From Antrodiella citrinella (taxonomy: Eukaryota > Basidiomycota > Agaricomycetes > Polyporales > Steccherinaceae): DNA of 19,252 bases. The notes under the pieces are model-generated. The model saw nothing but the letters and a program-made list of their open reading frames with translations, ran no database searches and was not told the DNA's origin. The translations under genes and the position numbers were made by a program. Positions 1 to 10,281 of this stretch are shown piece by piece; the first letter of the stretch is position 1; every line of letters begins with the position of its first letter. The stretch is taken from the NCBI GenBank assembly GCA_004802725.1, contig SGPM01000436.1:1-19252 (forward strand), written 5' to 3'.

Positions 1-573
1 CTCGCCCATCCCCTTCCACCGTCAACCACCTGTTGCTACCGGCTGGAACGCTCAACAGAGACATTGCCCCGGTCACTGTTTGAGCCCAAAGCACGCGTAC
101 ACAGCCGTCACACGTCCAACTTCTACCGCCTTGACACCCCCAGTCGCCGTTGTCTAAAGTGAGTCGCCACAGCTTCCACCTCTTTCATCTCGTCGTGAAG
201 CCAGCCCGTCCTCACTCACCTTTTTGCACTTAGGGTTTCCAGACCACCACCACTGCAGCGACCACCACCACCGCCCACCCTTCCATACTTCCTCCAGAAC
301 CCCGGCCAGCAAATCGCCCAGAACCCGCTGTCTTACGGTGTGGTTCTCGTTGGACCTTTGCCTTGCTGCGACCCCAGCCCGCCTTCCCTCGTCATTCCGT
401 GTCGAGGGCGTCCAGACTATCACCACGGTCCCCACAGCATCCACCACTGTCTCTACGGTCACCACCACTGCCCATCCTTCCCTGCGTCCCTCAGAACTCC
501 AACCCGCCTCCTCATTTGAACCAGTTGTCTTACAGCTTGGTTCTCCTCACGCCCCCAAAGCCCACTTTTCGTC
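1..573 (+). other. Pyrimidine-rich leader upstream of the dioxygenase-like gene
   Basis: No convincing complete coding exon was found here. The sequence is rich in C and T and contains many CCACCAC runs. A plausible leader intron runs from the GTGAGT at about 159 to the TTGCACTTAG ending at 233. The stretch 234-546 holds two diverged copies of one segment, listed separately. I read this as 5' untranslated leader and promoter-proximal DNA of the gene starting at 574, but an upstream coding exon cannot be excluded because one frame stays open from 224 to 823. Confidence 0.4.
234..546 (+). repeat. Imperfect direct duplication in the leader (copy A about 234-350, copy B about 407-546)
   Basis: Both copies start with GG(T/C)(T/G)TCCAGAC, continue through a CCACCAC-rich part into GCCCA(C/T)CCTTCC, then share GAACC, TGTCTTAC and GGTTCTC in the same order. 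Translated in the matching frame, both give a Thr-rich stretch followed by TTTAHPS, then PA, EP, VL and GS at similar spacing. Copy B carries an extra Thr/Val-rich insert. The copies are too diverged to be recent. They may be a duplicated leader exon. Confidence 0.55.
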
Positions 574-2737
574 ATGCGTGTGGATTCCCCCAACCTCGCC
601 TCCTTACACCAGGACCAATCAGAGGACTTCTCCACACCTAGGACCTTGGACTTGCAGGTGCTTTCCATGCGCTCGCCCTCAGGAACAAACTGATTTATGC
701 TGTTTATCTGACAGGCCCCCACTGAGGCCTGCGTGGCCACGATACGACAGCTTTGCGACGAAAGCTTCCCCGCCTTTCGGAACCCCCCAAGCAGTGAGGA
801 CTTCGTTAGCACGGCTGATTTAGCCCGGCTGGCCTTTCTCAGGCACATGGACTCAGATCCCGCCTCTCACAACCAAGACCCCGAGGTTCAGCTTCGTCTG
901 TGGACAGCGCATGGTCCATCGAAAGCGGACGCGCTGCGCATGTACTCCGCCATCGCTCCAAAGCGCACCAAGAACGTGACCCTGAAGCACCCCTTGCAGG
1001 ACGATTCCTCTTCAACAATCGTCGCGTATCGTAAGGATGAGTGAGTACACACGTCTCGAGGACGTTGTTGAACGCCGGCTGACGAACAAACAGGCCGTCA
1101 AAGCCTCCTTCCAAGCGTCGTAAGGTGTCAGGGCAGGTTGAAGAACCCAGGGTTCTTTCTCTTCCGGCTGTGAGACCTCTCACCAAGCGACAGGCCCAGA
1201 TAAAAGCAAGGAAGAGGGCGCAGGACAAGAAGGGCGTCGTACTAAAGTTCTCCGCGAGCAAAGCAGAGACCTACACAGCCCAGAGTGGCTTCGATGCTAC
1301 CACTCTCCCCATCACTAGCACAGGGTGGCGGGGTCTACCTCTGGGCAAGGCGGCGAAGAAGGTGAGGAAGATGCGCGATTCCGGGGAGATTTTCGCTCTC
1401 TTGCAGCACTTTCAATTCGTTCCTTTCAGGAACCCTCATATGTAAGGTTGTTGTGTTTCTTCACCGCATCCCTACTGACCTGGCCGCTTTCCAGACCAGC
1501 TGGGGATTTTGGCTCTCAAGCTCATACCTACATACGCGACTGCGCAGGGCGGCTACTTGGCGTTAGGACCAGCGTATCGGCGTGGGTGCTTGCCTTGGTG
1601 ATGAAGGCTGGTCCGAAGGCCAAGAAGCTGGTGGACTCCACGTACCTAGAAGAGGCTGAGCGGAAGAAGAATAACAGGGGGCTGCACTATTTCTCGGTGT
1701 TTGGGGCGGACAGACAGAGCAAGAAGGTACGTGTCTTCCTCCATACCGGTGGGCGCCGTCTCAAACTGCCCATCAGGCCCTCGTTCGATCAGGTTTCCAG
1801 AGGCTGATGAAAGGAGGCAAGGACAACGCTGCGGCCTTCGCTGAGTTTTGGGACAAGGACATGCAACGTCTCAAGTGAGCAACCTTGCCAACCACGCTTC
1901 CTCATAAACTGACCCGCGTCTTCAGTGGCTATGTATCCTCTGCCTTGTGGACCCATTACCCCGACATGGCTGCTCGCATGAAGTCGGCCAATGACAAGAT
2001 CAAGGAGAAATTTGGGATGGACCCGGAGTTCGGGTTGTTTTGGAACTTTTGCGTCAACGCTCCCTACCCAAAAGCTCAGGTAGACGAAGTGCTCTGCGAT
2101 CCCCATGTTGATGGCATGAATGGTGCCATTCTAGTTTGCGCCGTGTTAGTATACTACATTGGGCAGCGTAGGTCTAACCTTTCTGTTAGGTCCTTATAGA
2201 ACCTGACTGTGTGCCTCAGCCCCTGCTGGTAACAGGGAGAAGGTTTGGCTGGTGCTTTGGGAGGCTGGCATAGTTATACAGGTTCCTATTGGGGCGCTTT
2301 TCATCTACCCCTCCGCTCTAATCATGCACTTTAATGTTCGCATTGAGGGTGAGCAGCTGCCCTTCACTGCACCACTTTTCTCTGACATAGAATTAGATCT
2401 TGCCTTAGTCGTCACGAAGGACGGCGCTTTCCCAACTCACCAGAACAGCACCCCCATTGACAAGACGCCAGAGAATCAAACGGGTGCCAGGTGTAGCATG
2501 GTTTGGTTCACACAGGCCACAGTTTTGATGTCGGCGGACCTGAAGTACAGCACCGTGGAAGAGACTCTCAAGCAGGAGGCTCTTGCGCAGCAAAGGAGTC
2601 CCCGCGAGGAACCCTATTACATTGCTACCTACGACTCCACGTCTGCTTTGGCCGCCAACTTCTTTCCAACCCCTCCTCTAGCGGAGGTCTCAAGTGCCAA
2701 CATATCCGCCATCAAGAGCCAGCACGTTGTCAACTAG
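574..2737 (+). CDS. TET/JBP-like 2-oxoglutarate/Fe(II) dioxygenase domain protein, seven exons
   Basis: Proposed exons are 574-657, 715-1040, 1094-1441, 1495-1726, 1801-1874, 1926-2167 and 2220-2737. All introns have GT...AG ends, and the joined length of 1,824 nt gives 607 residues with no internal stop. The N-terminal third is polar, with a basic KPPSKRRK stretch near the exon 2/3 junction and KRQAQIKARKRAQDKK after it, possible nuclear localisation signals. The C-terminal half carries the catalytic signature: CDPHVDGMNG gives metal ligands His415 and Asp417, and IYPSALIMHFNV gives the distal His472, preceded by a WLVLWEAG strand. This order matches the double-stranded beta-helix of Fe(II)/2OG oxygenases. 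The PHxDxxN and LW...VP.G...PSAL..H.N pattern is what I recall of the TET/JBP-like family expanded in Agaricomycetes, whose relatives oxidise 5-methylcytosine or thymine. Oxidation of DNA bases is inferred from family only. A start at ATG 574 is chosen because exon 1 opens there in the frame that splices cleanly; an upstream start is possible. No decay is visible. Confidence 0.72.
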
Positions 2738-2800
2738 ACCGCTGTTTTTTCTGTCTCCGTACTGTACATTCTTTGTGTAGAAATTCTGAATAATTGACCT
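2738..2800. other. Short convergent intergenic spacer
   Basis: The plus-strand dioxygenase-like gene ends at 2737 and the minus-strand RING gene ends at 2801, so the two 3' ends face each other across 63 bp. Both transcripts must end inside or beyond this spacer, so their 3' untranslated regions probably overlap as antisense RNA. A GAATAATTG stretch at about 2787 could serve 3' processing. Confidence 0.5.
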
Positions 2801-4440
2801 CTACTTCATCAAGGCCATATACACCCTGGAGAGGGTGTCCAAAGGCCACTTGAACCTAGAAACCCGCACCTGCACGTCGCGTTTTGCGAGCACATCCACT
2901 ACCTCCCTGAGCGCGTAGCACCTTACGGGCTGATGAAGAACGGGCTGTCGGCAAATCGGACAGGGTGGAAGGAGCAACACGTTCCACATCATCTTCCACA
3001 ACCTCTCACAGCATTTCTGGCAGAAGGTGTGCCCACAAGTAAGGCTAGCACAAAAAGTCAGCTTTATAGCGGGCAGCAGGGTAGCGGGCATGCTCACATT
3101 CGTGGGGATGCGTAAGTTTCCAAGCACATGGCGCATTGAAGGCCTAAGAGCATCTTCTGGTCCCTTGCGGTCAAGGTCTCCAGACCGGACTTCGCCGCTT
3201 GTAGCTCCTGCTGGATGCTGTCGAGTTTTCCCTGGGCGCCTTGAGGCTTGTTATGGACGTACTGAGAGACGGGTACGTTAGGTGGGCAAAGCGGGTGACT
3301 AAAGCTCACCTACAACAAGACGCAGCCTCAGGTTGTCCTTGTCCAACCCTTTGAACTCCCCAGGGGTGTAAGGACGAGGGTCCATGCTTCTGAGCATCTC
3401 ATCGATGCTGGGAAGGTGTATGTCATCGTCGGGTAGCTCAGCAGGAAACTCGGGGAAAGTGGTGGCCGCCTCGTTCTGGTCGCTCCTTCAGTAAACTGCG
3501 AAGTCAAACGGCTTCCCAACTCACCGTACCAGTGTTCGATGTGCAGGGAGGGGCACAGCTCCGTTGGGTGGGTGTCCGCCTTGCGCGCGTGGCAGAACTG
3601 GACGGTGCGCACGACGTTGAACTTGGCGTACCCGTTGAAGCGGCACTGTGTTCTGACGACGAGCCGTATGGCGCTCAGCCACTCGGCATGGAGGCGAGTG
3701 TCTGCAGTGATGGGTTTCCCTCGAAGCTGGAAAGTCTCACATTTCTTTCCGTTGCTGTCTCCGAGCTCCGCAATGTACTGGATGGTTAGGGAGCTGGTAG
3801 CAATAGCCACTCGCTCGCATGCTGACCCTTCGACCCCTTCTTGCCCGAGGATGTTGTCGACGATCCACCGGAAGTTGTCGTCCTTCCAAAGCTTGGTCTT
3901 GACCTCGACGATCATCTTAGTTTCGATGCCTGGTACAACAAGCTTGAGGGCGGGGTCTGCTCCGATGTCGGTGATCACCCAAGACTGCAGGGATTGGTCG
4001 TATGGGACAAAGCTGAAGACTAGATCTTTCGCGATAGCGAAAGTCTGGAACCAAAGAAGATAATCCTTGATGTTCAGGCCTACTCCCGTCAAAATGAGAG
4101 ACCACGGTTTGGCGTACGCCTGCAAAGCGTCGGTGACCGTCTTGTGGGTGTGGTTGTAGCGAGTCTCCAGTAGGTAGACCGTGGGTTCATACTGGGTCTC
4201 CTCGGCAATCTTGAGACCCACGACGAAGTCTCGAATGTGGTTGTGGATCTCGGGGTGCTTGTTCATGAACATGGGTCCCGCGCCGAGAGGCATCACTGCG
4301 ATGGCCGTAAAGTTGTTGGCTATCGTGTCGCGTTGGCTGTCAGTTATTGCCGTGATGAGGTCGTTAAACGATATGACAATTCGCTCGTACGTCGTGACGA
4401 AGAAGGGCGTTGTGTTGCCTTGCGGCTTGTTGGGAGGCAT
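2801..4440 (-). CDS. Coiled-coil and C-terminal RING-finger protein (putative E3 ubiquitin ligase), four exons
   Basis: Minus-strand exons are 4440-3530, about 3485-3314, 3261-3098 and 3044-2801. Together they total 1,491 nt, or 496 residues, in one frame. The first 300 residues form a domain I do not recognise, starting MPPNKPQGNTTPFFVTTYER. A short coiled coil (LDSIQQELQAAKSGLETL) comes just before a C3HC4 RING: CAMC, then 11 residues, CGH, TFC, QKC, 16 residues, CPIC. All eight zinc ligands are present, and the RING is split by the last intron between the second and third ligands. C3HC4 RINGs usually recruit an E2 and transfer ubiquitin; the substrate is unknown. The exon 1/exon 2 junction is uncertain: the GTGAGT donor at 3524 gives a frame clash, while the GTACGG donor at 3529 keeps the frame open. 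A further 5' exon from ATG 4736 (MSLEVPGS...), spliced through a 105-nt intron, would add a Pro/Ser-rich N-terminus in frame. Confidence 0.7.
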
Positions 4441-4893
4441 GTCTCCGCTTTGCGTCTAATGTTTGTTTGTGGCGACGACAATGGGGAAGAGCGCAAATGT
4501 TGCGAGGTGAATCGCAGGGGTGGAGGGTCTTCGGTATCCAAGGGTGTACGACCACGACCATGCGTCTCCTCGGATCTGCACTTGCTGGAGAATGAAGAGC
4601 TTGTTCTGCCGGTTCAGCTGGATGCCCAGGTTTGCCTGTGTGGGGCTCGGGGGATGGAGACCGCGACAGGATACTCTCAGCGGGGGGAGAACTGGGAGGC
4701 AGGGTAAGATCACTCCCTGGAACCTCGAGACTCATGTTGATTTTTGTCTGAGAAGGTTCGTAGGGAAGATGATTTACAAGCGTAGATACATGTGTACACA
4801 GCATACTCTCGAGCAGGAGTTCCAAGGCGCTTACTCATCCTCCTCTCTTCCTAGCCAACCTCCTATTTTCTTTGCCTCCGCCAAGCTCACGTC
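4441..4893. promoter_or_regulatory. Divergent intergenic region between the RING gene and the helicase gene
   Basis: The minus-strand RING gene starts at 4440 and the plus-strand helicase starts at 4894, so this 453-bp stretch should hold both promoters. A pyrimidine-rich run at about 4838-4882 (CCTCCTCTCTTCC and following) lies just before the helicase ATG, as is common at fungal starts. The minus strand also has an open frame from ATG 4736 that could be a 5' exon of the RING gene. I see no clear TATA box or operator. Confidence 0.4.
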
Positions 4894-5018
4894 ATGCCGC
4901 CCAAACCATGCGACTCCAATGCTCAAAAATGGACTGCACCATGGATGTCCAAGAAGACCCCCAAACGACCAAAACTCTTCGAGGACGAGTTGAAGACACT
5001 CGCTCGCATGCGCGAGAC
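4894..5018 (+). pseudogene. 5' fragment of the RecQ-like helicase gene, cut off by the transposon
   Basis: From ATG 4894 the frame encodes a short basic N-terminus beginning MPPKPCDSNAQKWTAPWMSK and ending LKTLARMRET at the insertion point. Reading on into the transposon adds 11 codons and meets TGA at 5050-5052, so this fragment alone would make about 52 residues. The segment 5011-5018 (CGCGAGAC) is repeated at 12000-12007. Splicing out the element and one copy continues the frame as RMRE-TYCWDDDPREF, so this is the true start of the gene whose body lies at 12008-13827. It has no helicase motif of its own. The assignment rests on the exact duplication and frame match. Confidence 0.85.
5011..5018 (+). 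repeat. Target-site duplication, left copy (8 bp)
   Basis: CGCGAGAC directly precedes the left terminal repeat and is identical to 12000-12007. The bases beyond differ (G before the left copy, T before the right copy), so the duplication is exactly 8 bp. This length is usual for hAT, P and KDZ/Zisupton DNA transposons. Confidence 0.93.
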
Positions 5019-5051
5019 AGGACCCCTGAAAACCCTGCCAAATGCCACTTG
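5019..5051 (+). repeat. Left terminal inverted repeat (33 bp)
   Basis: It begins AGGACCCCTGAAAACCCTGC and ends GCCACTTG. All 33 bases match the reverse complement of 11967-11999, and similarity stops abruptly after base 5051. P elements have inverted repeats of comparable length (31 bp). Confidence 0.95.
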
Positions 5052-5070
5052 ATTTTCGAAAAAATCTCGT

Positions 5071-5163
5071 GTCCGGACAGGCTCCGCAGGAGCCCGATTT
5101 TTGTCCGAAAATCTCAAGTGGCATGACCGAAATCGATTTTTGTCCGGACAGATTTCAAGTGGC
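5071..5163 (+). repeat. Left subterminal repeat modules (GTCCGGAC / CAAGTGGC)
   Basis: GTCCGGAC palindromes occur at 5071-5078 and 5142-5149, and CAAGTGGC octamers at 5115-5122 and 5156-5163. The last two modules read ATTTTTGTCCG...CAAGTGGC, the same orientation as those at the right end. The octamer is also the inner part of the terminal repeat. Repeated motifs just inside transposon ends are typical transposase binding sites; that role is inferred. Confidence 0.75.
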
Positions 5164-5387
5164 CTCAAAAAGCGGAATTTCTGGTCCAAAATGCTCAAAA
5201 AGCGTTGCGAATGGACGCATAACATCGTAGACACACATTGTGATAGTAGATATGGACGAATAATGATATAGGTACACAATATTAGCATTTTCGAACGCAG
5301 TACTAGCTAGCGCGGTCTAGCGCCCGTCACCGAGACATAGAAACATGCAGTGAGCACTAGCGAGAAGCCCTGCGACCCTACGAAGCC
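5164..5387. other. Left subterminal non-coding DNA, downstream of the transposase stop
   Basis: This stretch separates the subterminal repeats from the transposase stop codon at 5388-5390 on the minus strand. It should hold the 3' untranslated region and poly(A) site of that gene. AT-rich sequence at about 5240-5285 (TAATGATATAGG and nearby) could be the cleavage region. I see no open frame of interest. Confidence 0.4.
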
Positions 5388-8300
5388 CTAATAATCATGT
5401 TCCGTGTCGACCACCCTCTTCCTGCCACGAAATAGCGTCGTCGCGCGGTCGAAAGACTCGATGTTGGATGACAGAGAGAGGTACAAGTCGAAATCAACCT
5501 CGGTCATCTTGTATGTTCTTCGCGCAGCAGTCTCTTGAAGACTGGTGTCAGTGGGCGTTGGTTTCGAAGACAGAAGCGTGAGGAACATGTGCGAGGGTAT
5601 GTGAGCGAAATGTTTTGTTTGAAGCAGGGATGTCGAGTCCGGTATGCTGCTGAAGAGCTTTGTATAGCGGGCGGTGCACTGGAAGGTTTGTACCGAGATA
5701 TACGACAGTGCGCTGACGTTGGTAGACTGCGTGACTGCCTGGTGCTTTCCATTGAGAAAGCCAGACTTTGAATACATTGTGAGAACTGCAACGAAAGGTG
5801 TTAAGTCCGAATCCAAGTAACAAAATTGGCCGAACAAGATTACTTACTGTGACCCAGCATGAGGCCCGACGTTGTCCATACAATCCCAAAGTCCCCCACT
5901 GTGACGGGGCGTACTTTCGTTACACGGGCGTTGCAGATATCAAGTTGATGGGGTACTTGTGCTTTGGTGAACAGTGTGACACGTCGTTTCGACGCCTGAA
6001 GAAGTCAAAGTCAGTGATACATCGAGAAGCTAAAGGCGGGTCAACGTACACTTGTAGCAGAATCAGTGGCAGCAAGAACAGCGTTCCCGCTATTGCCTGT
6101 AGTGAGGGTCGTACCCGACTCTTGACCGCCTGCAGCCGATTTGATCCAACGTAATCCTCTGCCCGCCCCTGTGGTAGCAGCGGTGTCCTGATGCTCCTTG
6201 AGAACAGCGTGAAGCTTATGGATCAGCTCACGGCGTGCAGTAAGCTTCCCGTTAGCTGAGTCGTCCGAGCTCCGGGTGCGAGCACTGCTCTCAGCGTGAC
6301 GTGTTTGGTGTTCACGTCGAAGGGCAACAAGTCCGGAGAAGTCCAGGCTACCTTCATGAGGACTGTTGAAAGCGAATTGCTTGGGTGCTTCGTCCGGGAG
6401 ATTGAGCCTGAGCGGCGGAAGTTTCAGCAACTGCAGAGTCTCCATAATGTTGTCGCTATCTTCTGCAAACGTACGAGCGAGATCGGCTTCATCAAAATCC
6501 GGAAGGGATTGACTGTCGTAAGGTCAATGATGGTGCACTCTGAGGGGTAGCTGTGTATAGTACGCACATGGTCATGATATCGTCGGCCTGCAAAGCCATG
6601 GCTGCACAGGCTACGCGAGTGAGTGTGTCGTCCTGAGCCAATCTGAGTTCAGAATAGGACTCCGCCTCATCCATTGCTGCCTGGAGATCGTCTGCGTCAT
6701 TTTCTCTCTGTGTCTCGCATAGTAGTGCTACTGCGTCTGAGTACAGGTCGACAGTGTCTTCAACGAAATCCGTGGGGTGGTACCAGACGTCGATCGAAGG
6801 CAATGTGGGTCGGAAGATTGTTTGTGGGTTGCGCCGAACCACACGAAGCTGCTTGGGTGCAATCCCAAGGAGCAGTAGAAGACTGTCCGCCTCTGCCGCA
6901 GCACGCTCAGCGATGGAGGGTATGTCGCATTGCAGAGGAAATGAAGAGAGGGCAGTGAGGTCCATGTCACACATATCAAAATACGTGTGGTTGTATCCGG
7001 CAGCTGTAGCACGTGAATCTGACAGTCGTGAACACAGAACGGCTTCACGTAGCTTGACCGTGAGCTTGTTCACCATGTGATGATAATCAAGCATGGTGAA
7101 GTCAGCGACAATCTGGCGGGATTCACCAAATACATGTTCACAGGGCTCGCTGGAGTGCAACCACGGGAGGAGAGGGTAGATATTTCCGTCCTTGATGTGG
7201 TCACGGTAGATGATGACGAGTGAGATATAACCCTCAATAAGGATCTTGAGGATGTCGACAGCTTCGCGCGAAAGGAAGTACTGGTCCTTCCTGTAGCCAG
7301 CGCAATCCAAGAAAGCTTCCCATGAGTCGATGAAGTAGCGGGCGCGTAGAACGAGAACAAGCCGTTCGGAGTGATCCAAGTGACGATTTTGAAGCGAGTC
7401 AATGAGATCACCGAATACGAACAAGTACGCAATCGCTCCCACCCAGTCGGGATGTTCAGAGCAGAGGAAACTAAGTGTCTCAGCAGAGAAGAGGCGGCAA
7501 GCCACATTGTCATCTTGTCGATCTACCTTATCAACGTCTCGGTGGTACAGCGGACTTCCGTCATCCATGGCGAGCTGGCGAATGTGGCTGTAGAACATGA
7601 TGAAGTTGACAAAGTTGAGGAGACGGGCACCGGAAAACAGATTGTTCCTCAGGGTTTTCAAGCAATGCTTTGAGTCTTGAATCATCGCAATGGGATAGCC
7701 ACGTATGACTGGTATCTTGATATGAACTGGGGGTATCCCGGGGTTTAGGTTGTCGATCGTATAGTCGATGACCCTCTCCGCCGTTTTCACGAGTAGGTGT
7801 TGCACGTTCCGCTCCACCGTTGTTCCATCGCACGCATACGAGGATACAGCAATTTTGCGATCCAAGAGACCATGGAGGATAGGAGTAAGATAACTGAGGA
7901 GTGTATCGGCGTTGTTGATATCGGAGATAGGTCGAGCAGCGACAATGATAGGCGGAACCTTTGGAAGAGGGACCTGTAGACACCAGAGACGGACCTTGGT
8001 TGCCTTTGTTGCTCGGGCCTCCTCGAGTATAGCCTTGAACTAGTCAGGATCTGTAACACGCAGCGGCCCATCTGTACCTCCGACCGCAAAGTGGCAGTTC
8101 TCGTCGGCGTCCCAATACAGCCGGAAGGTTGCAAACAACTTGGTGTCGTCGCAGCTAAGACCAACTGGTCCATTATACTTCAAAGCCGTGAGATACTCCG
8201 TAACACGATCAAAAGTCCGGTGGCATGTGGTCATGGGAAATTTTGGTTTCCGTGCTTCCTTCTGTCTGAACGAGAGTCAGTACAGTTACGTGAGACTGTC

Positions 8301-10223
8301 TCAGGTTGTACTCACCGGAAACTGCGCTGACTGCGACTTGGAATTTGTTGAGTGAGGTATCGGTAGGCACGAGGACTATGAATGTTGACGATCTCCATGA
8401 ATTCATCGTAGGCAGGAGGATACTGGAAGCCTTGCATGCCCTTACTGTTTTCGGCCCGTTTAACCGTGACCTTCGTGACCATAGTTGTGATGAGACCTCA
8501 AGATCATCGTATTTGCCGTCCAAGACACCTTGTGCATAACGGATACACGGCGTTGATTTCAAAGGCTGCGAGGCAAAATCAGCTTGATATTCAGATGCAC
8601 ATGAACTCCGTACATACCGCTTCCACCAGTTTCCGTAAGCCTTTGACCTTGGCGAACATGGTACCATACGCCTCGTTTTGATATTTCTTATTGAGAAACT
8701 TGAGTTCTCCTCCTTTGGCTCTTTAGCCTTAAGAACGGTACGAAATCCATTGATATGCAAGACGCTGCGGCAGTTGGTGCAGGACAGAACACGGTCTGAG
8801 CTAGTAAGGAACGATTGTCTTCCGCACCGAGGTCAGCCACGGAGACTAGGTCTGAGCCGCCCAACCGGTGCATGTTGTTGCTGCGACCTTGGCAGACGCT
8901 GGAAAAGACGCGGCGATTTTCCTTGTCCACTCGCCACCGCCAGTCATGCATCTGCGCATCTTGAACTTGCTGTTGTTCCGCTTTGGTCAAGACATGGTAC
9001 TCAGCCTTGAATAGCCTATCTGCGTATACCTGAAACTGAGAACCACCTCCTCCCATTGTTGGTGTTCTAGCAGCATACGTGGGAACGCGTTTGTCGTCAT
9101 GACCGGTGAGACCAGGACAAGGCCAAGATGTGGAGTCCTGCACATTTGGTACTAGGTGTGCGTGGTTTGCTTTTTTAGTATCAGAGGGTACGGAAGCTGA
9201 TTCCTTCGAGAAACCAAACTTCGCCCACATCCCGGTGGCCGCCTGAGAGTCAGCTTTCTTGAATTTGGCTGAGACGAGCCTCTTGCCTTTCGTCGAAGCC
9301 TTGGTTGGACCAGTGCATGTTTGGAGGTGCGTCTTGTATCGCGTAGTATCGTATGGTTCACGACATTTGAGCCATTTGTCACAGCCCGTGTGCCGGATTT
9401 CACGAGGATTATCAGGTTTGAAGGATGCTGACGGATTCAGCCCAAGGACCTTCTTCTTCCAACGTGACATCTTCTCTTCATTGACGACAAATGTCCCACT
9501 CTCCAGTGCCTGGCGTGCTGCTCGAGATGCAACAGCACTTCTGCTTACACCCATTCCATCGCCATCATTGCCGTCGGCAGTCCTCCGCTGCTTCTTCTTT
9601 GGTGCTTTACCACTTGCGACCGAGTCTGAGTCACTACCAGAGACATCAGGTGAGTGTCGTCTCCGGAGAGACGGACTGTGCTTTCTGACAATATCCGTTA
9701 CGGCTTGCTTCAGTGCCAGCCAGCTTCGTGTGGATCTCTTCGAACCCCCCGAACCCGTAGTGCCATGTTCTGACTGTGCATCGCGATCATTCGAAGATAT
9801 ATCCGCGGTGCTAGAGGCAAGATGATCCCCCGACATAGACGATACCTCCGAGAATACCGCGCCCGGGCCAGTGTCTATGCCCATCACGAAGTCCGAGTCT
9901 GAATTGTTCTGGTCACTTATGACACTCCTGCTTGTCATGTCGTCGTTGGAAGACCTAGAAGAGGTGCGAGCCATGCTGGCAGTAGCCTCCGGATCGACAA
10001 TTGGATAGCTTGGATTGCTGTCTTGCGGGCTCGAGGGAGGAAGATGATCACGTCCAGCAAGTGACAGTGCAATCGTCAGCTTCTGCAATTCCGGCAGCGG
10101 ATTCAAAAGGTTCGACAGAGACGCCTTTGACGTGTACGGTCTAATCCCTGGCGTAGGAACCCCCTCAGGCTGAATGACTGGTTGAACGTCCTCCTTCCTT
10201 CCAACACGTTGAAGATAGTTGAA
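5388..10223 (-). pseudogene. Zinc-finger / RNase H-fold (DDE-type) transposase, damaged
   Basis: Exons on the minus strand are 10223 to about 8870, about 8808-8618, 8575-8316, 8265-6568, 6512-6050, 5995-5848 and 5785-5388. The first part is Ser/Asp-rich with a basic KKKQRR nuclear signal and a C2HC-like finger (C...C...H...C within HTGCDKW to TCTG). A CTNC pair follows. The catalytic core shows SCDDTKL (Asp at 8145-8150), SYACDGTT (Asp at 7827-7829) and SSEPCEHVFGESR (Glu at 7137-7139), the expected D...D...E order, with a long helical insert before the Glu as in P and hAT transposases. I recall this as a very common but unnamed Agaricomycete family. Three lesions are visible: a one-base loss at about 8699-8706, a frame change at about 8490-8500, and an in-frame TAG at 8040-8042. 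The frames on both sides of each keep family-like sequence. The intron near 8870-8808 has two possible donors. No functional transposase can be made without frame repair. Confidence 0.78.
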
Positions 10224-10281
10224 CTACAAACAGCCTCCGATTTCAGCGCTCGACTTGTCGTCGGTTCGATGTAGTACGTAC

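Noticed and set aside
3328..3524. Unspliced read-through of RING gene exon 1 to a stop near 3328
   Set aside because: The continuation loses protein-like composition, while splicing to the alternative frame gives an uninterrupted path through the coiled coil to a perfect RING finger.
4923..5288. Minus-strand 121-codon frame across the left transposon end
   Set aside because: It spans the junction of transposon and host DNA and is made of terminal-repeat sequence plus the antisense of helicase exon 1.
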